Shown: in pieces, positions 1 through 6,419 of the stretch | Position numbering within the stretch: the first letter of the stretch is position 1 | How the letters are laid out: the number at the start of each line of letters is the position of its first letter | NCBI GenBank assembly: GCA_009784095.1 | Contig: WRDL01000059.1 | Coordinates: 1 to 8,916, forward strand | Direction of reading: 5' to 3' | DNA: 8,916 nucleotides | Source: Coriobacteriia bacterium | Lineage (GTDB): Bacteria > Actinomycetota > Coriobacteriia > WRKU01 | The notes under the pieces: model-generated | Databases searched by the model: none | What the model saw: the letters and a program-made list of their open reading frames with translations, nothing else | Told to the model about the DNA's origin: nothing | Position numbers and translations under genes: made by a program

Positions 1-1785
1 CGATCCGAAGTGCTTGACCAGCTCTTTTCTCTTTTTCGGGCCGATCCCGATGATCTCATCAAGGATCGATGCGGTCATCGCTTTTGATCGCAGTAGACGA
101 TGATACTCGATAGCGAAACGATGCGCTTCGTCGCGGATCCTTTTTACCAGATACAGCGAAGGTGAGCCGACCGGCAGTATGACCGGTCGATCTTGCCACA
201 CCACAAAGAGCTCTTCCTCGCGCTTGGCAAGCCCCGCAACATCGATGTCGAGATCGAGTTCGTCCAAGACCTGGCGCGCCGCGTTCAATTGTGGCTTTCC
301 TCCGTCGACGATGATCAGATCCGGTCTGCTCGCAAACCGTTTGTCATCGAGATTGCGCGGTGAAAAACGCCTGCCGAGCACTTCACGCATCATCGCGACA
401 TCGTTGGGCTGATCGCTGTCCAGGCGGATACGGAAACGTCGATACGCCTTCACATCCTTCTTGCCACCGGTAAAGACGACCATCGAGCCGACCGAGTGGG
501 AGCCGTGCAGCGTTGAGATATCATAGCATTCGATGCGATAGGGTGAGCTCCTCAGCGCGAGTGCCGACTCGAGCTGAAGTAGCGCGTCATTGAGACGCTC
601 GTCCTCGTAATGAGCGCGCATCATCCAGCGCAGGAGCGCATGGCGCGCGTTACGCATCGCCATTTCGAGCAGTTCGTGTTTCACCCCGCGTTGCGGTGCT
701 TCAAGATGTACCTGAGCGCAGCGCGGAACACTCTCGCGCCTTGCCTCGGTAAGCCATTGTTCGAGCAATGCGTGATCCTCGGGAAGGGATTGGACCGCGA
801 TCGTCTTCGGGATCTCAGTTGTCTTCGCGTAGTATTTCGTGATAAAGAAGGAGAGTAGGTTGTCCAGTGTCTCATCAAGCCCTTTGTCGAGAATGAACTC
901 GGTGCTGTTGAGTACCCTTCCTGCGCGCACGACCAATACGAAGACGCCGGCGACCGTCTCATCCTGATACGTACCGATCACGTCCAGATCGATCTTGGCA
1001 TCTGAGACGATCGTCTGCTTCTCCTTGAGCATCTCGAGCGCCTCGATGCGGTTGCGAAATCCCGCCGCCGCCTCATAATCGAGGTTGGAAGCGCTCTCTT
1101 GCATCAACTCGCGCAACGTCCTTTCGAGCGGACCGTACTGCCCACGCAGAAAAGCGACCACCTTTTCGACGTGCGCGCGATACGCGTCCGGATCGACCTT
1201 CCCTTTACATACCCCCGGACCGAGCCCGATATGACTGTCGAAACAAGGGCGCTTGGTCGCCGAGAAGGGCTTACCCGCTTTCTCCTCACGCGCGATGGCG
1301 CGCCATTCGGGACACGTGCAGCGACACATCGGCATCAGACGCCGCAGGGTATCGAGAACGTTGCGTGCCGCTTTCGCATCGGTATAGGGTCCGAAGTAGC
1401 GGGTGCCTTCGACGTGCTTCTCGCGCGTGTACTTGATCGCGGGGTAGGTGTTTCCCAGCGTGATCGCGATGTAGGGATAGGATTTGTCGTCCTTGAGATC
1501 GACATTGTAGCGCGGACTGAGCTCACTGACCAGATTGATCTCAAGTATCAACGATTCGCTCTCGTTGCGTGTCACGATATAGTCGAATGAGGCGACCTGC
1601 TTCATCATCAGCGGGATCTGTGCACGATCATCGTGACCGGTCACATATTGGATCATCCGTTTGCGCAATGCCTTTGCTTTGCCGACGTAGAGGACCGTGT
1701 CATCAGCGTCCTTCCACAGATAGACCCCGGGTTTATCCGGGACCTCGGTCAGCTGCACGCGGATATCTTCGAGAGTCGTCGTCAC
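1..1785 (-). CDS. uvrC: UvrABC system protein C (excinuclease subunit C), C-terminus cut by window edge
   Basis: UvrC is the dual-incision nuclease of nucleotide excision repair. Its N-terminal GIY-YIG domain cuts 3' of the lesion and its RNase H-like domain cuts 5'. The frame is open for 595 codons with no stop. Visible are the GIY-YIG region (PGVYLW at 19-24, LYVGKAKALRKR at 32-43), RYFGPYT (129-135), a cysteine-rich segment (C154, C156, C158, C181, C193), a UVR domain that contacts UvrB (about 231-262), the RNase H core (D422 in IECYDIS, D494 in LIIVDG, H555 in RDEAHRFA) and the first helix-hairpin-helix (IGIGPKKRKELVKHFGS, about 579-595). The family is usually 600-700 residues, so only a short tail is missing. 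The start is GTG at 1785, because the only upstream in-frame codons before the uvrA stop are TGC, CAG and ATC. No clear Shine-Dalgarno is visible, so expression probably relies on coupling to uvrA. One usual iron-sulfur cysteine is glycine here. Confidence 0.97.
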   Translation of the reverse strand, partial: MTTTLEDIRVQLTEVPDKPGVYLWKDADDTVLYVGKAKALRKRMIQYVTGHDDRAQIPLMMKQVASFDYIVTRNESESLILEINLVSELSPRYNVDLKDDKSYPYIAITLGNTYPAIKYTREKHVEGTRYFGPYTDAKAARNVLDTLRRLMPMCRCTCPEWRAIAREEKAGKPFSATKRPCFDSHIGLGPGVCKGKVDPDAYRAHVEKVVAFLRGQYGPLERTLRELMQESASNLDYEAAAGFRNRIEALEMLKEKQTIVSDAKIDLDVIGTYQDETVAGVFVLVVRAGRVLNSTEFILDKGLDETLDNLLSFFITKYYAKTTEIPKTIAVQSLPEDHALLEQWLTEARRESVPRCAQVHLEAPQRGVKHELLEMAMRNARHALLRWMMRAHYEDERLNDALLQLESALALRSSPYRIECYDISTLHGSHSVGSMVVFTGGKKDVKAYRRFRIRLDSDQPNDVAMMREVLGRRFSPRNLDDKRFASRPDLIIVDGGKPQLNAARQVLDELDLDIDVAGLAKREEELFVVWQDRPVILPVGSPSLYLVKRIRDEAHRFAIEYHRLLRSKAMTASILDEIIGIGPKKRKELVKHFGS

Positions 1786-1794
1786 GATCTGGCA

Positions 1795-4671
1795 TCACTT
1801 ATTCTTGGCAGTGCTGGTCTTTTTACGCTTGGGCGCAGTCTTCGTCTTAGCGGTCCGCTCGAACAGACGCGCAAGATACTGACCGGTATACGAGTCTTTG
1901 ATGCCGGCGACCTCTTCGGGCGTTCCCTCGGCCACGATATGACCACCCAGATCCCCGCCTTCGGGGCCCAGATCGATCACGTAGTCCGCGTTCTTGATGA
2001 CATCGAGGTTATGTTCGACGACCAACACGGTATTACCGCGGTCTACCAGACGCTGCAATACCACCAACAGCTGGCGCACATCATCGAAATGAAGACCGGT
2101 CGTCGGCTCATCGAGGATGTAGAACGTCTTGCCGGTCGAGCGTTTCTGCAGCTCGCTGGCGAGCTTTACGCGCTGTGCCTCTCCTCCCGAGAGCGTCGTG
2201 GCCGCCTGACCAAGACGGATATAGCCGAGTCCGACATCGTAGAGCGTCTGAAGCTTGCGCTTGATGGGCGGCACGTTCTCGAAGAATGCGAGCGCTTCGG
2301 CCACGCTCATGCTCAAGATGTCGGCCACATTCTTTCCGCGATAGGTCACCTGGAGCGTCTCATGGTTGTAGCGCGCGCCCTTGCAGACCTCGCAGGGCAC
2401 ATAGATATCGGGCAGGAAATGCATTTCGATCTTTATCTGACCATCGCCCTTGCATGCTTCGCAGCGACCACCGGCGACGTTAAAACTGAAACGCCCTTGC
2501 GCGTAACCGCGTCGCTTCGATTCGGGGGTCGAGGCGAACAGCGCACGGATGTCATCCCATACGCCGGTATAGGTCGCCGGATTCGAGCGCGGGGTACGGC
2601 CGATCGGAGACTGATCGATGTTGATCACCTTGTCGAGCTGATCCAGACCCTCGAGTTTGTCGTGAGCTCCGACACGACGATTCGCGCGGTGCAGATTATT
2701 GCTCAACAGCGGAGCAAGTGTATCGGCGACCAGCGAGCTCTTTCCTGATCCACTGACTCCGGTCACCGTCGTGAAGGTGCCGAGCGGGATCGAAACGTCG
2801 ATCGATTTGAGGTTATTCTCCCCGGCTCCGCGCAGGATCAGCATTCCCTGATCCGCACTGCGTCGCCTCGTCGGGACTGGAATTTCTTTACGCCCGGTCA
2901 GATAGTCGGCGGTCATCGAGTTTCTTGATCGCAAGATATGCGCGGGTGACCCTTCCGCGACCACCGCTCCTCCATGTTCGCCGGCACCCGGACCCATATC
3001 GATCACATGATCGGCGCTGCGAATCGTATCCTCGTCGTGCTCGACGACGATGACGGTATTGCCCAGATCACGCAGTCGCTCCATCGTCGCGATCAGACGC
3101 GCGTTATCGCGCTGATGCAGACCGATCGAAGGCTCGTCCAAAATGTAGAGAACGCCCATCAGACCTGCCCCTATCTGGGTGGCGAGTCGGATACGTTGTG
3201 CCTCCCCACCGGACAAGGTCGCGGTCGCCCGCTCAAGTGTCAGGTAATCCAGACCGACATCGACCAAGAACTTCAGCCGCTCGACGATCTCTTTGATCAC
3301 CCGCTCGCCGATGCGCGCGTCAGCGGTGCTCAGCTCAAGGTTCTCGAAGAACGACAGGGACTCCTTCGCACTCAGCGAGGTGACCTCGTGGATGTTGTGG
3401 TCTCCCACGGTAACTGCAAGGATCTCGGGTTTGAGCCGCGCACCTGTGCAGGTCTGGCACGGGATCACCGCCATGTACTGTTCATAACGCTCACGTTGAC
3501 TGTCGGAGCTGGACTCCGCATGACGACGGATGACCTCGTTGACCACCCCGTTCCACTTTACGTACCAGTGGGTATGGCGCCCGTCCCTTGTGACATAGTC
3601 GACCTTGACGTTCTCGCCACCGGTCCCGTACATGAACACCTCTTGCGCTTTGTCGGGAAGATCCTTGAACGGAGTATCCAGATCGACGCCGATGTGTTTG
3701 GCGACCGCTTCGAGTAGCTGCGGGTAGTAGTTGCTGGTCATCTGTATCGGCGCGAACGCCCCCTCGTTTATCGTCAGACTGCGATCGGGCACGACGCGTG
3801 CCGGGTCGACCTCCAGTCTCGAGCCGAGACCGGCGCAGTCCGGGCAGGCGCCGTACGGTGCGTTGAACGAGAAGTCGCGCGGTGCGAGTTCGCTCATCGA
3901 CACCCCATGCTCTGGACAGGCGAGCGCTTGCGAAAAGGTCGTCTCCTCACCGTCGACCACCGCGATGATCACGCGTCCTTCAGCGATCTTCATCGAGGTC
4001 TCGATGCTCTCGGCCAGGCGGGTCCGCAGGCCTTCCTTCATCACGAGCCGATCGATGACGACCTCGATCGTGTGTTTATACTTCTTGTCGAGGCTGATCG
4101 GGTCATCGAGAGAACGGATCTCGCCGTCGATGCGCACTCGTGAGAATCCCTGCGCGCGTAGGTCTTCGAGCAGTTTGGAGAACTCGCCTTTGCGCCCCTC
4201 GACGATCGGTGCGATGACCTGGAACTTGGTGCCATCGGCCATTTCGAGTACCGCGTCGACGATCTGGTCGCTCGTCTGCCGCTCGATCACGCGTCCGCAT
4301 ACCGGGCAATGCGGGATACCGATGCGCGCATATAACAAGCGGAGGTAGTCATAGATCTCGGTGACGGTCCCCACCGTTGAGCGCGGGTTCTTGCTCGTCG
4401 TCTTCTGGTCGATGCTGACCGCCGGGGAGAGTCCGTCGATGTGATCGATATCGGGTTTGTTCATCTGACCGAGGAACTGACGTGCGTATGCGGAGAGCGA
4501 CTCGACATAGCGTCGTTGCCCTTCGGCATAGATCGTATCGAACGCCAATGAGCTCTTACCGCTTCCGGACAGACCGGTTATCACGACCAGCTTGTCGCGA
4601 GGGATCTCGACGTTGATATTCTTGAGGTTGTGCTCGCGCGCACCTTTGATCACGATATCGGTATTCGCCAC
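1795..4671 (-). CDS. uvrA: UvrABC system protein A (excinuclease ATPase subunit)
   Basis: UvrA is the cytoplasmic ATPase dimer that scans DNA for bulky damage and loads UvrB. The 958-residue protein is complete and of usual length. It has two ABC ATPase modules: Walker A GLSGSGKSS (33-41) with signature LSGGEAQR (486-493) and Walker B LYILDEPSIGLH (508-519), then Walker A GVSGSGKSS (638-646) with LSGGEAQR (827-834) and YILDEPTTGLH (851-861). Zinc-site cysteines are visible: C252/H255/C276/C279, where the CPEHG motif puts His at the second position, and C737/C740/C760/C763. Two more CxxC pairs are at 122/125 and 405/408. The last 18 residues form a lysine-rich tail rarely conserved in the family. 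The start is GTG at 4671, preceded by GGGAG four bases upstream, giving MANTDIVIKGAREHNLKN. The stop TGA is followed nine bases later by the uvrC start, implying one transcript. Confidence 0.98.
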   Translation of the reverse strand: MANTDIVIKGAREHNLKNINVEIPRDKLVVITGLSGSGKSSLAFDTIYAEGQRRYVESLSAYARQFLGQMNKPDIDHIDGLSPAVSIDQKTTSKNPRSTVGTVTEIYDYLRLLYARIGIPHCPVCGRVIERQTSDQIVDAVLEMADGTKFQVIAPIVEGRKGEFSKLLEDLRAQGFSRVRIDGEIRSLDDPISLDKKYKHTIEVVIDRLVMKEGLRTRLAESIETSMKIAEGRVIIAVVDGEETTFSQALACPEHGVSMSELAPRDFSFNAPYGACPDCAGLGSRLEVDPARVVPDRSLTINEGAFAPIQMTSNYYPQLLEAVAKHIGVDLDTPFKDLPDKAQEVFMYGTGGENVKVDYVTRDGRHTHWYVKWNGVVNEVIRRHAESSSDSQRERYEQYMAVIPCQTCTGARLKPEILAVTVGDHNIHEVTSLSAKESLSFFENLELSTADARIGERVIKEIVERLKFLVDVGLDYLTLERATATLSGGEAQRIRLATQIGAGLMGVLYILDEPSIGLHQRDNARLIATMERLRDLGNTVIVVEHDEDTIRSADHVIDMGPGAGEHGGAVVAEGSPAHILRSRNSMTADYLTGRKEIPVPTRRRSADQGMLILRGAGENNLKSIDVSIPLGTFTTVTGVSGSGKSSLVADTLAPLLSNNLHRANRRVGAHDKLEGLDQLDKVINIDQSPIGRTPRSNPATYTGVWDDIRALFASTPESKRRGYAQGRFSFNVAGGRCEACKGDGQIKIEMHFLPDIYVPCEVCKGARYNHETLQVTYRGKNVADILSMSVAEALAFFENVPPIKRKLQTLYDVGLGYIRLGQAATTLSGGEAQRVKLASELQKRSTGKTFYILDEPTTGLHFDDVRQLLVVLQRLVDRGNTVLVVEHNLDVIKNADYVIDLGPEGGDLGGHIVAEGTPEEVAGIKDSYTGQYLARLFERTAKTKTAPKRKKTSTAKNK

Positions 4672-4675
4672 GTTG

Positions 4676-4680
4676 CTCCC
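4676..4680 (-). promoter_or_regulatory. Ribosome binding site of uvrA
   Basis: On the minus strand GGGAG is followed by CAAC and then the GTG codon. This supports GTG at 4671 as the uvrA start even though it is not ATG. Confidence 0.7.
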
Positions 4681-4682
4681 AA

Positions 4683-4713
4683 CTTATATGGTGCTCCAAC
4701 GGAGGTCTGTCAA
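4683..4713 (-). promoter_or_regulatory. Candidate uvrA promoter with consensus -35 box
   Basis: Read on the minus strand, a perfect TTGACA (plus coordinates 4708-4713) is followed 19 bases later by TATAAG (4683-4688), which matches five of six bases of the -10 consensus. The spacer is two bases longer than ideal. Transcription would start about at the ribosome binding site, leaving an almost absent leader. It competes with the extended -10 element just upstream, and I cannot decide between them from sequence alone. Confidence 0.4.
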
Positions 4714-4719
4714 CTTTTC

Positions 4720-4728
4720 AGTATAGCA
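4720..4728 (-). promoter_or_regulatory. Candidate extended -10 promoter for uvrA
   Basis: On the minus strand TGC is followed directly by TATACT, which fits the extended -10 pattern TGn-TATAAT with five of six hexamer matches. A start about seven bases downstream would give a leader of roughly 40 bases before the uvrA GTG, room enough for the ribosome binding site. No good -35 box is visible at 17 bases, which extended -10 promoters tolerate. Confidence 0.35.
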
Positions 4729-4742
4729 TCTGCGTCATGCGC

Positions 4743-4748
4743 TACACT
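4743..4748 (+). promoter_or_regulatory. Possible -10 box for a leaderless transcript of the plus-strand island
   Basis: TACACT matches four of six -10 bases and ends six bases before the A of the ATG at 4755, the spacing expected if transcription starts at or next to that A. No Shine-Dalgarno precedes this ATG, which fits leaderless translation, common in actinobacteria. There is no convincing -35 box, so this is weak. Confidence 0.22.
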
Positions 4749-4754
4749 TGCTGT

Positions 4755-5267
4755 ATGGCAAAAACCTACACCGGAACAGGCGACGACGGTACGACCTCAC
4801 ATCCCCGATCAGGGCGCGTCGACAAGTGCGATGAGGCGATCGAGTTAGGCGGACTATTCGACGAAGCGCAGGTCGCGATAGGTTACGCGCTCAGTCTGTG
4901 CAATGATCCCCTTTTCGAAGAATTCGCACCGGCGCTCTCTCGAAGCATGGATCTGCTGTTCGAGTACGCGATCGCCGCTCCCGGAGCGGACACTATCGCG
5001 GATGAAGTCTCGTGGATCGAAGGAGAGACCGACCACTTGCATGAAAAGCTCCCCCCGCTGACAACATTCGTGCGTCCGACCGGATGCGAGCTGGCGTGCC
5101 GCCTGCATCTGGCGCGAGTCGCGGTCCGCCGGCTCGAGCGTGGGTTGTTCAGAGTGGTGAACACTTCAATGACTTCTTGCGCATCGTCTGCTCCCTTTAT
5201 CAATCGTCTCTCTGATTATCTGTTCGTCGCCGCACGAAGAGCCAACGAGCTCGCCCAGGAGGGCTGA
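4755..5267 (+). CDS. Divergent PduO-type cob(I)alamin adenosyltransferase homologue
   Basis: PduO-type enzymes transfer the adenosyl group of ATP to cob(I)alamin to make coenzyme B12. The 170-residue protein has the family layout: N-terminal ATP loop YTGTGDDGTT (5-14), FDE (35-37) in the place of the usual DELN aspartate, FVRPTG (105-110) where FILPGG is usual, LHLARVAVRRLERG (117-130) matching the ATP-binding R-R-x-E-R helix, and FINRLSDYLFVAARRAN (148-164). Arg125, Arg129, Asp36, Phe105 and Asn150 match residues known to matter in PduO enzymes. Odd points are a basic residue missing from the ATP loop (glycine at 7), altered DELN and PGG motifs, and a slightly short length. I chose ATG 4755 over 4737 because MAKTYTGTGDDG aligns with family N-termini. 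larE-like follows after 3 bp. It may be a real adenosyltransferase or a repurposed paralogue. Confidence 0.8.
   Translation: MAKTYTGTGDDGTTSHPRSGRVDKCDEAIELGGLFDEAQVAIGYALSLCNDPLFEEFAPALSRSMDLLFEYAIAAPGADTIADEVSWIEGETDHLHEKLPPLTTFVRPTGCELACRLHLARVAVRRLERGLFRVVNTSMTSCASSAPFINRLSDYLFVAARRANELAQEG
5257..5263 (+). promoter_or_regulatory. Strong ribosome binding site for the LarE-like gene
   Basis: AGGAGGG lies inside the last codons of the adenosyltransferase-like gene, seven bases before the ATG at 5271. It fixes that start and suggests translational coupling of the two genes. Confidence 0.75.
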
Positions 5268-5270
5268 TCC

Positions 5271-5873
5271 ATGAACACATCGAACCAACGACCACATTTG
5301 AGCCCGGAGATCCTCGAGCCATTACAGCACCTCGGTGCATACTTCTTAGAACTACCTACCGATATGCCTGTCGTGGTCGCGCTTTCGGGAGGTGTCGATT
5401 CCAGCGTGGTCGGCGCCGTCGCCCGGCGCGTGCTCGGTCCTGCGCGTGTGACCGCCGTGTTCTTCGATATGCCCATCATGGTAGAAGATGATCGGCTTTT
5501 CGCCGAGCAGATCGCCGAAGTCGCCAAACTGGACCTTGAGATCATCACATTCGATCCACTCATCATCGACGCGGTACGCTACAACCGCACGGATCGATGC
5601 TACCAGTGCAAGAACGCACTCTTCTCCATCCTGCAGGAGAATTACGCAGGCGCATTCATCTGCGATGGGACCAACATCGACGACGATCCGCAGCGCCGTC
5701 CCGGTATGAAGGCGCTTACAGAGCTCGGTATCCACTCCCCGCTGCGTGATTGCAACATCTCGAAGGAGCAGGTGCGCTTGATCGCGCGCGGTCTGGGGTT
5801 GCCCAACGCCGATCGTGAGAGCAGCGCATGCTTGGCGACGCAGTACCCCGCTGACACCGAGCTTGCTCTCTGA
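5271..5873 (+). CDS. Short LarE-type ATP-dependent sulfur transferase (PP-loop superfamily), C-terminal region absent
   Basis: LarE enzymes adenylate and then sulfurate a nicotinate-derived substrate to build the nickel-pincer nucleotide of lactate racemase and relatives. The 200-residue protein has the PP-loop SGGVDSS (39-45), RTDRCYQCKNALF (106-118), CDGTNIDDD (131-139), RPGMKALTELGIHSPL (143-158) and SSACLATQYP (184-193). C110, C113 and C187 form the three-cysteine set of LarEs that carry a [4Fe-4S] cluster. C187 corresponds to the sacrificial cysteine of the Lactiplantibacillus enzyme. The usual family length is near 270, and here the protein stops 13 residues after C187. No continuation is seen in other frames, and the next gene starts 18 bases later. 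The family's later acidic and arginine residues are therefore lost. No larA, larB or larC lies in the window. It may act on another substrate, need a partner for the missing part, or be decaying. Confidence 0.78.
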   Translation: MNTSNQRPHLSPEILEPLQHLGAYFLELPTDMPVVVALSGGVDSSVVGAVARRVLGPARVTAVFFDMPIMVEDDRLFAEQIAEVAKLDLEIITFDPLIIDAVRYNRTDRCYQCKNALFSILQENYAGAFICDGTNIDDDPQRRPGMKALTELGIHSPLRDCNISKEQVRLIARGLGLPNADRESSACLATQYPADTELAL

Positions 5874-5891
5874 CCAACGACGGGGACCCGC

Positions 5892-6419
5892 ATGTTCGAA
5901 CAAGATGATCGCAGGACGCAGATAGCGGCGATCTTTCTGCTCGTCATGAATCTTACCTGGGGTATCATTCAGACGATTGCGGGCTTCGCTCTATTCGTCC
6001 GCTATTGGGACAGACCACATTACTGGTACCGGGGCAGCATCGTCACCACCGAGGCCGCTTCCCAGCGCACAAAGCTCCACGGCGGTATTTCGCTCGGAGC
6101 GTTCATATTCACTACGTATGACCTGTCAAAGGATGAGCTCGAGACCAGCCGACTGATCAGGCATGAATACGGGCACGTGCTTCAGAGTGTGGTACTGGGA
6201 CCTTTGTACTTACCGGTGATCGGTATACCGAGTATCGTGTGGGCACGCTTTTTCCAGGCATGGAGAGATGCGCGCGGGATCGATTACTATTCCTTCTACC
6301 CTGAACGCTGGGCGAATAGGTGGGGAAAGCCAAGCCTGCAGCGCCAGACCTGCGAAGTTGCGAGAAGCGTTACAGTAATCGAGAAAGAAGACGATACGCC
6401 GAGTTCTCGAAGCGCTTGA
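5892..6419 (+). CDS. Small membrane protein with HEYGH metalloprotease-like motif
   Basis: I recognise the motif pattern but no characterised function. The 175-residue protein has a hydrophobic segment near 11-36 (probably membrane-spanning), then HYWYRGSIV (43-51), LHGGISLGAFIF (62-73), RLIRHEYGHVLQS (87-99) and a second hydrophobic stretch GPLYLPVIGIPSIVWARF (103-120), followed by YYSFYPERWANRWG (132-145). H91, E92 and H95 fit a zinc-binding HExxH, and E138 is a candidate third ligand. Small uncharacterised bacterial proteins with HEYGH, a GIPS-type membrane stretch and FYxExWAN are familiar, so it looks like a conserved family. GGGGA (5882-5886) precedes the ATG by five bases. The hydrophilic tail after about residue 146 has no recognisable motif and its last 17 codons overlap cls on the other strand. 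It sits 18 bp after the LarE-like gene, so co-transcription is likely. Confidence 0.8.
   Translation: MFEQDDRRTQIAAIFLLVMNLTWGIIQTIAGFALFVRYWDRPHYWYRGSIVTTEAASQRTKLHGGISLGAFIFTTYDLSKDELETSRLIRHEYGHVLQSVVLGPLYLPVIGIPSIVWARFFQAWRDARGIDYYSFYPERWANRWGKPSLQRQTCEVARSVTVIEKEDDTPSSRSA

Noticed and set aside
1099..1590. Plus-strand open frame of 163 codons opposite uvrC
   Set aside because: The minus-strand frame is an unbroken and clearly recognisable UvrC, so this is a shadow.
1633..2748. Long plus-strand open frame of 371 codons opposite uvrA
   Set aside because: It lies wholly antisense to the well-conserved UvrA C-terminal half, has no recognisable domain, and is explained by codon bias of the gene on the other strand.
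2974..3717. Plus-strand open frame of 247 codons opposite uvrA
   Set aside because: Same reasoning: it is a mirror of conserved UvrA sequence, with no family motif and no ribosome binding site of note.
4737..4754. Upstream ATG for the adenosyltransferase-like protein (six extra residues, MRYTCC)
   Set aside because: The extra residues do not align with the family, which starts two or three residues before the YTxxGDxGxT loop. No ribosome binding site supports it either.
5874..5920. Frameshifted remainder of the LarE C-terminus
   Set aside because: Both other frames read for 12-18 codons to a stop without any LarE-like sequence, and the next gene's N-terminus already begins at 5892.
5352..5968. 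Minus-strand open frames opposite the LarE-like gene
   Set aside because: They oppose conserved PP-loop and cysteine motifs and contain nothing recognisable.
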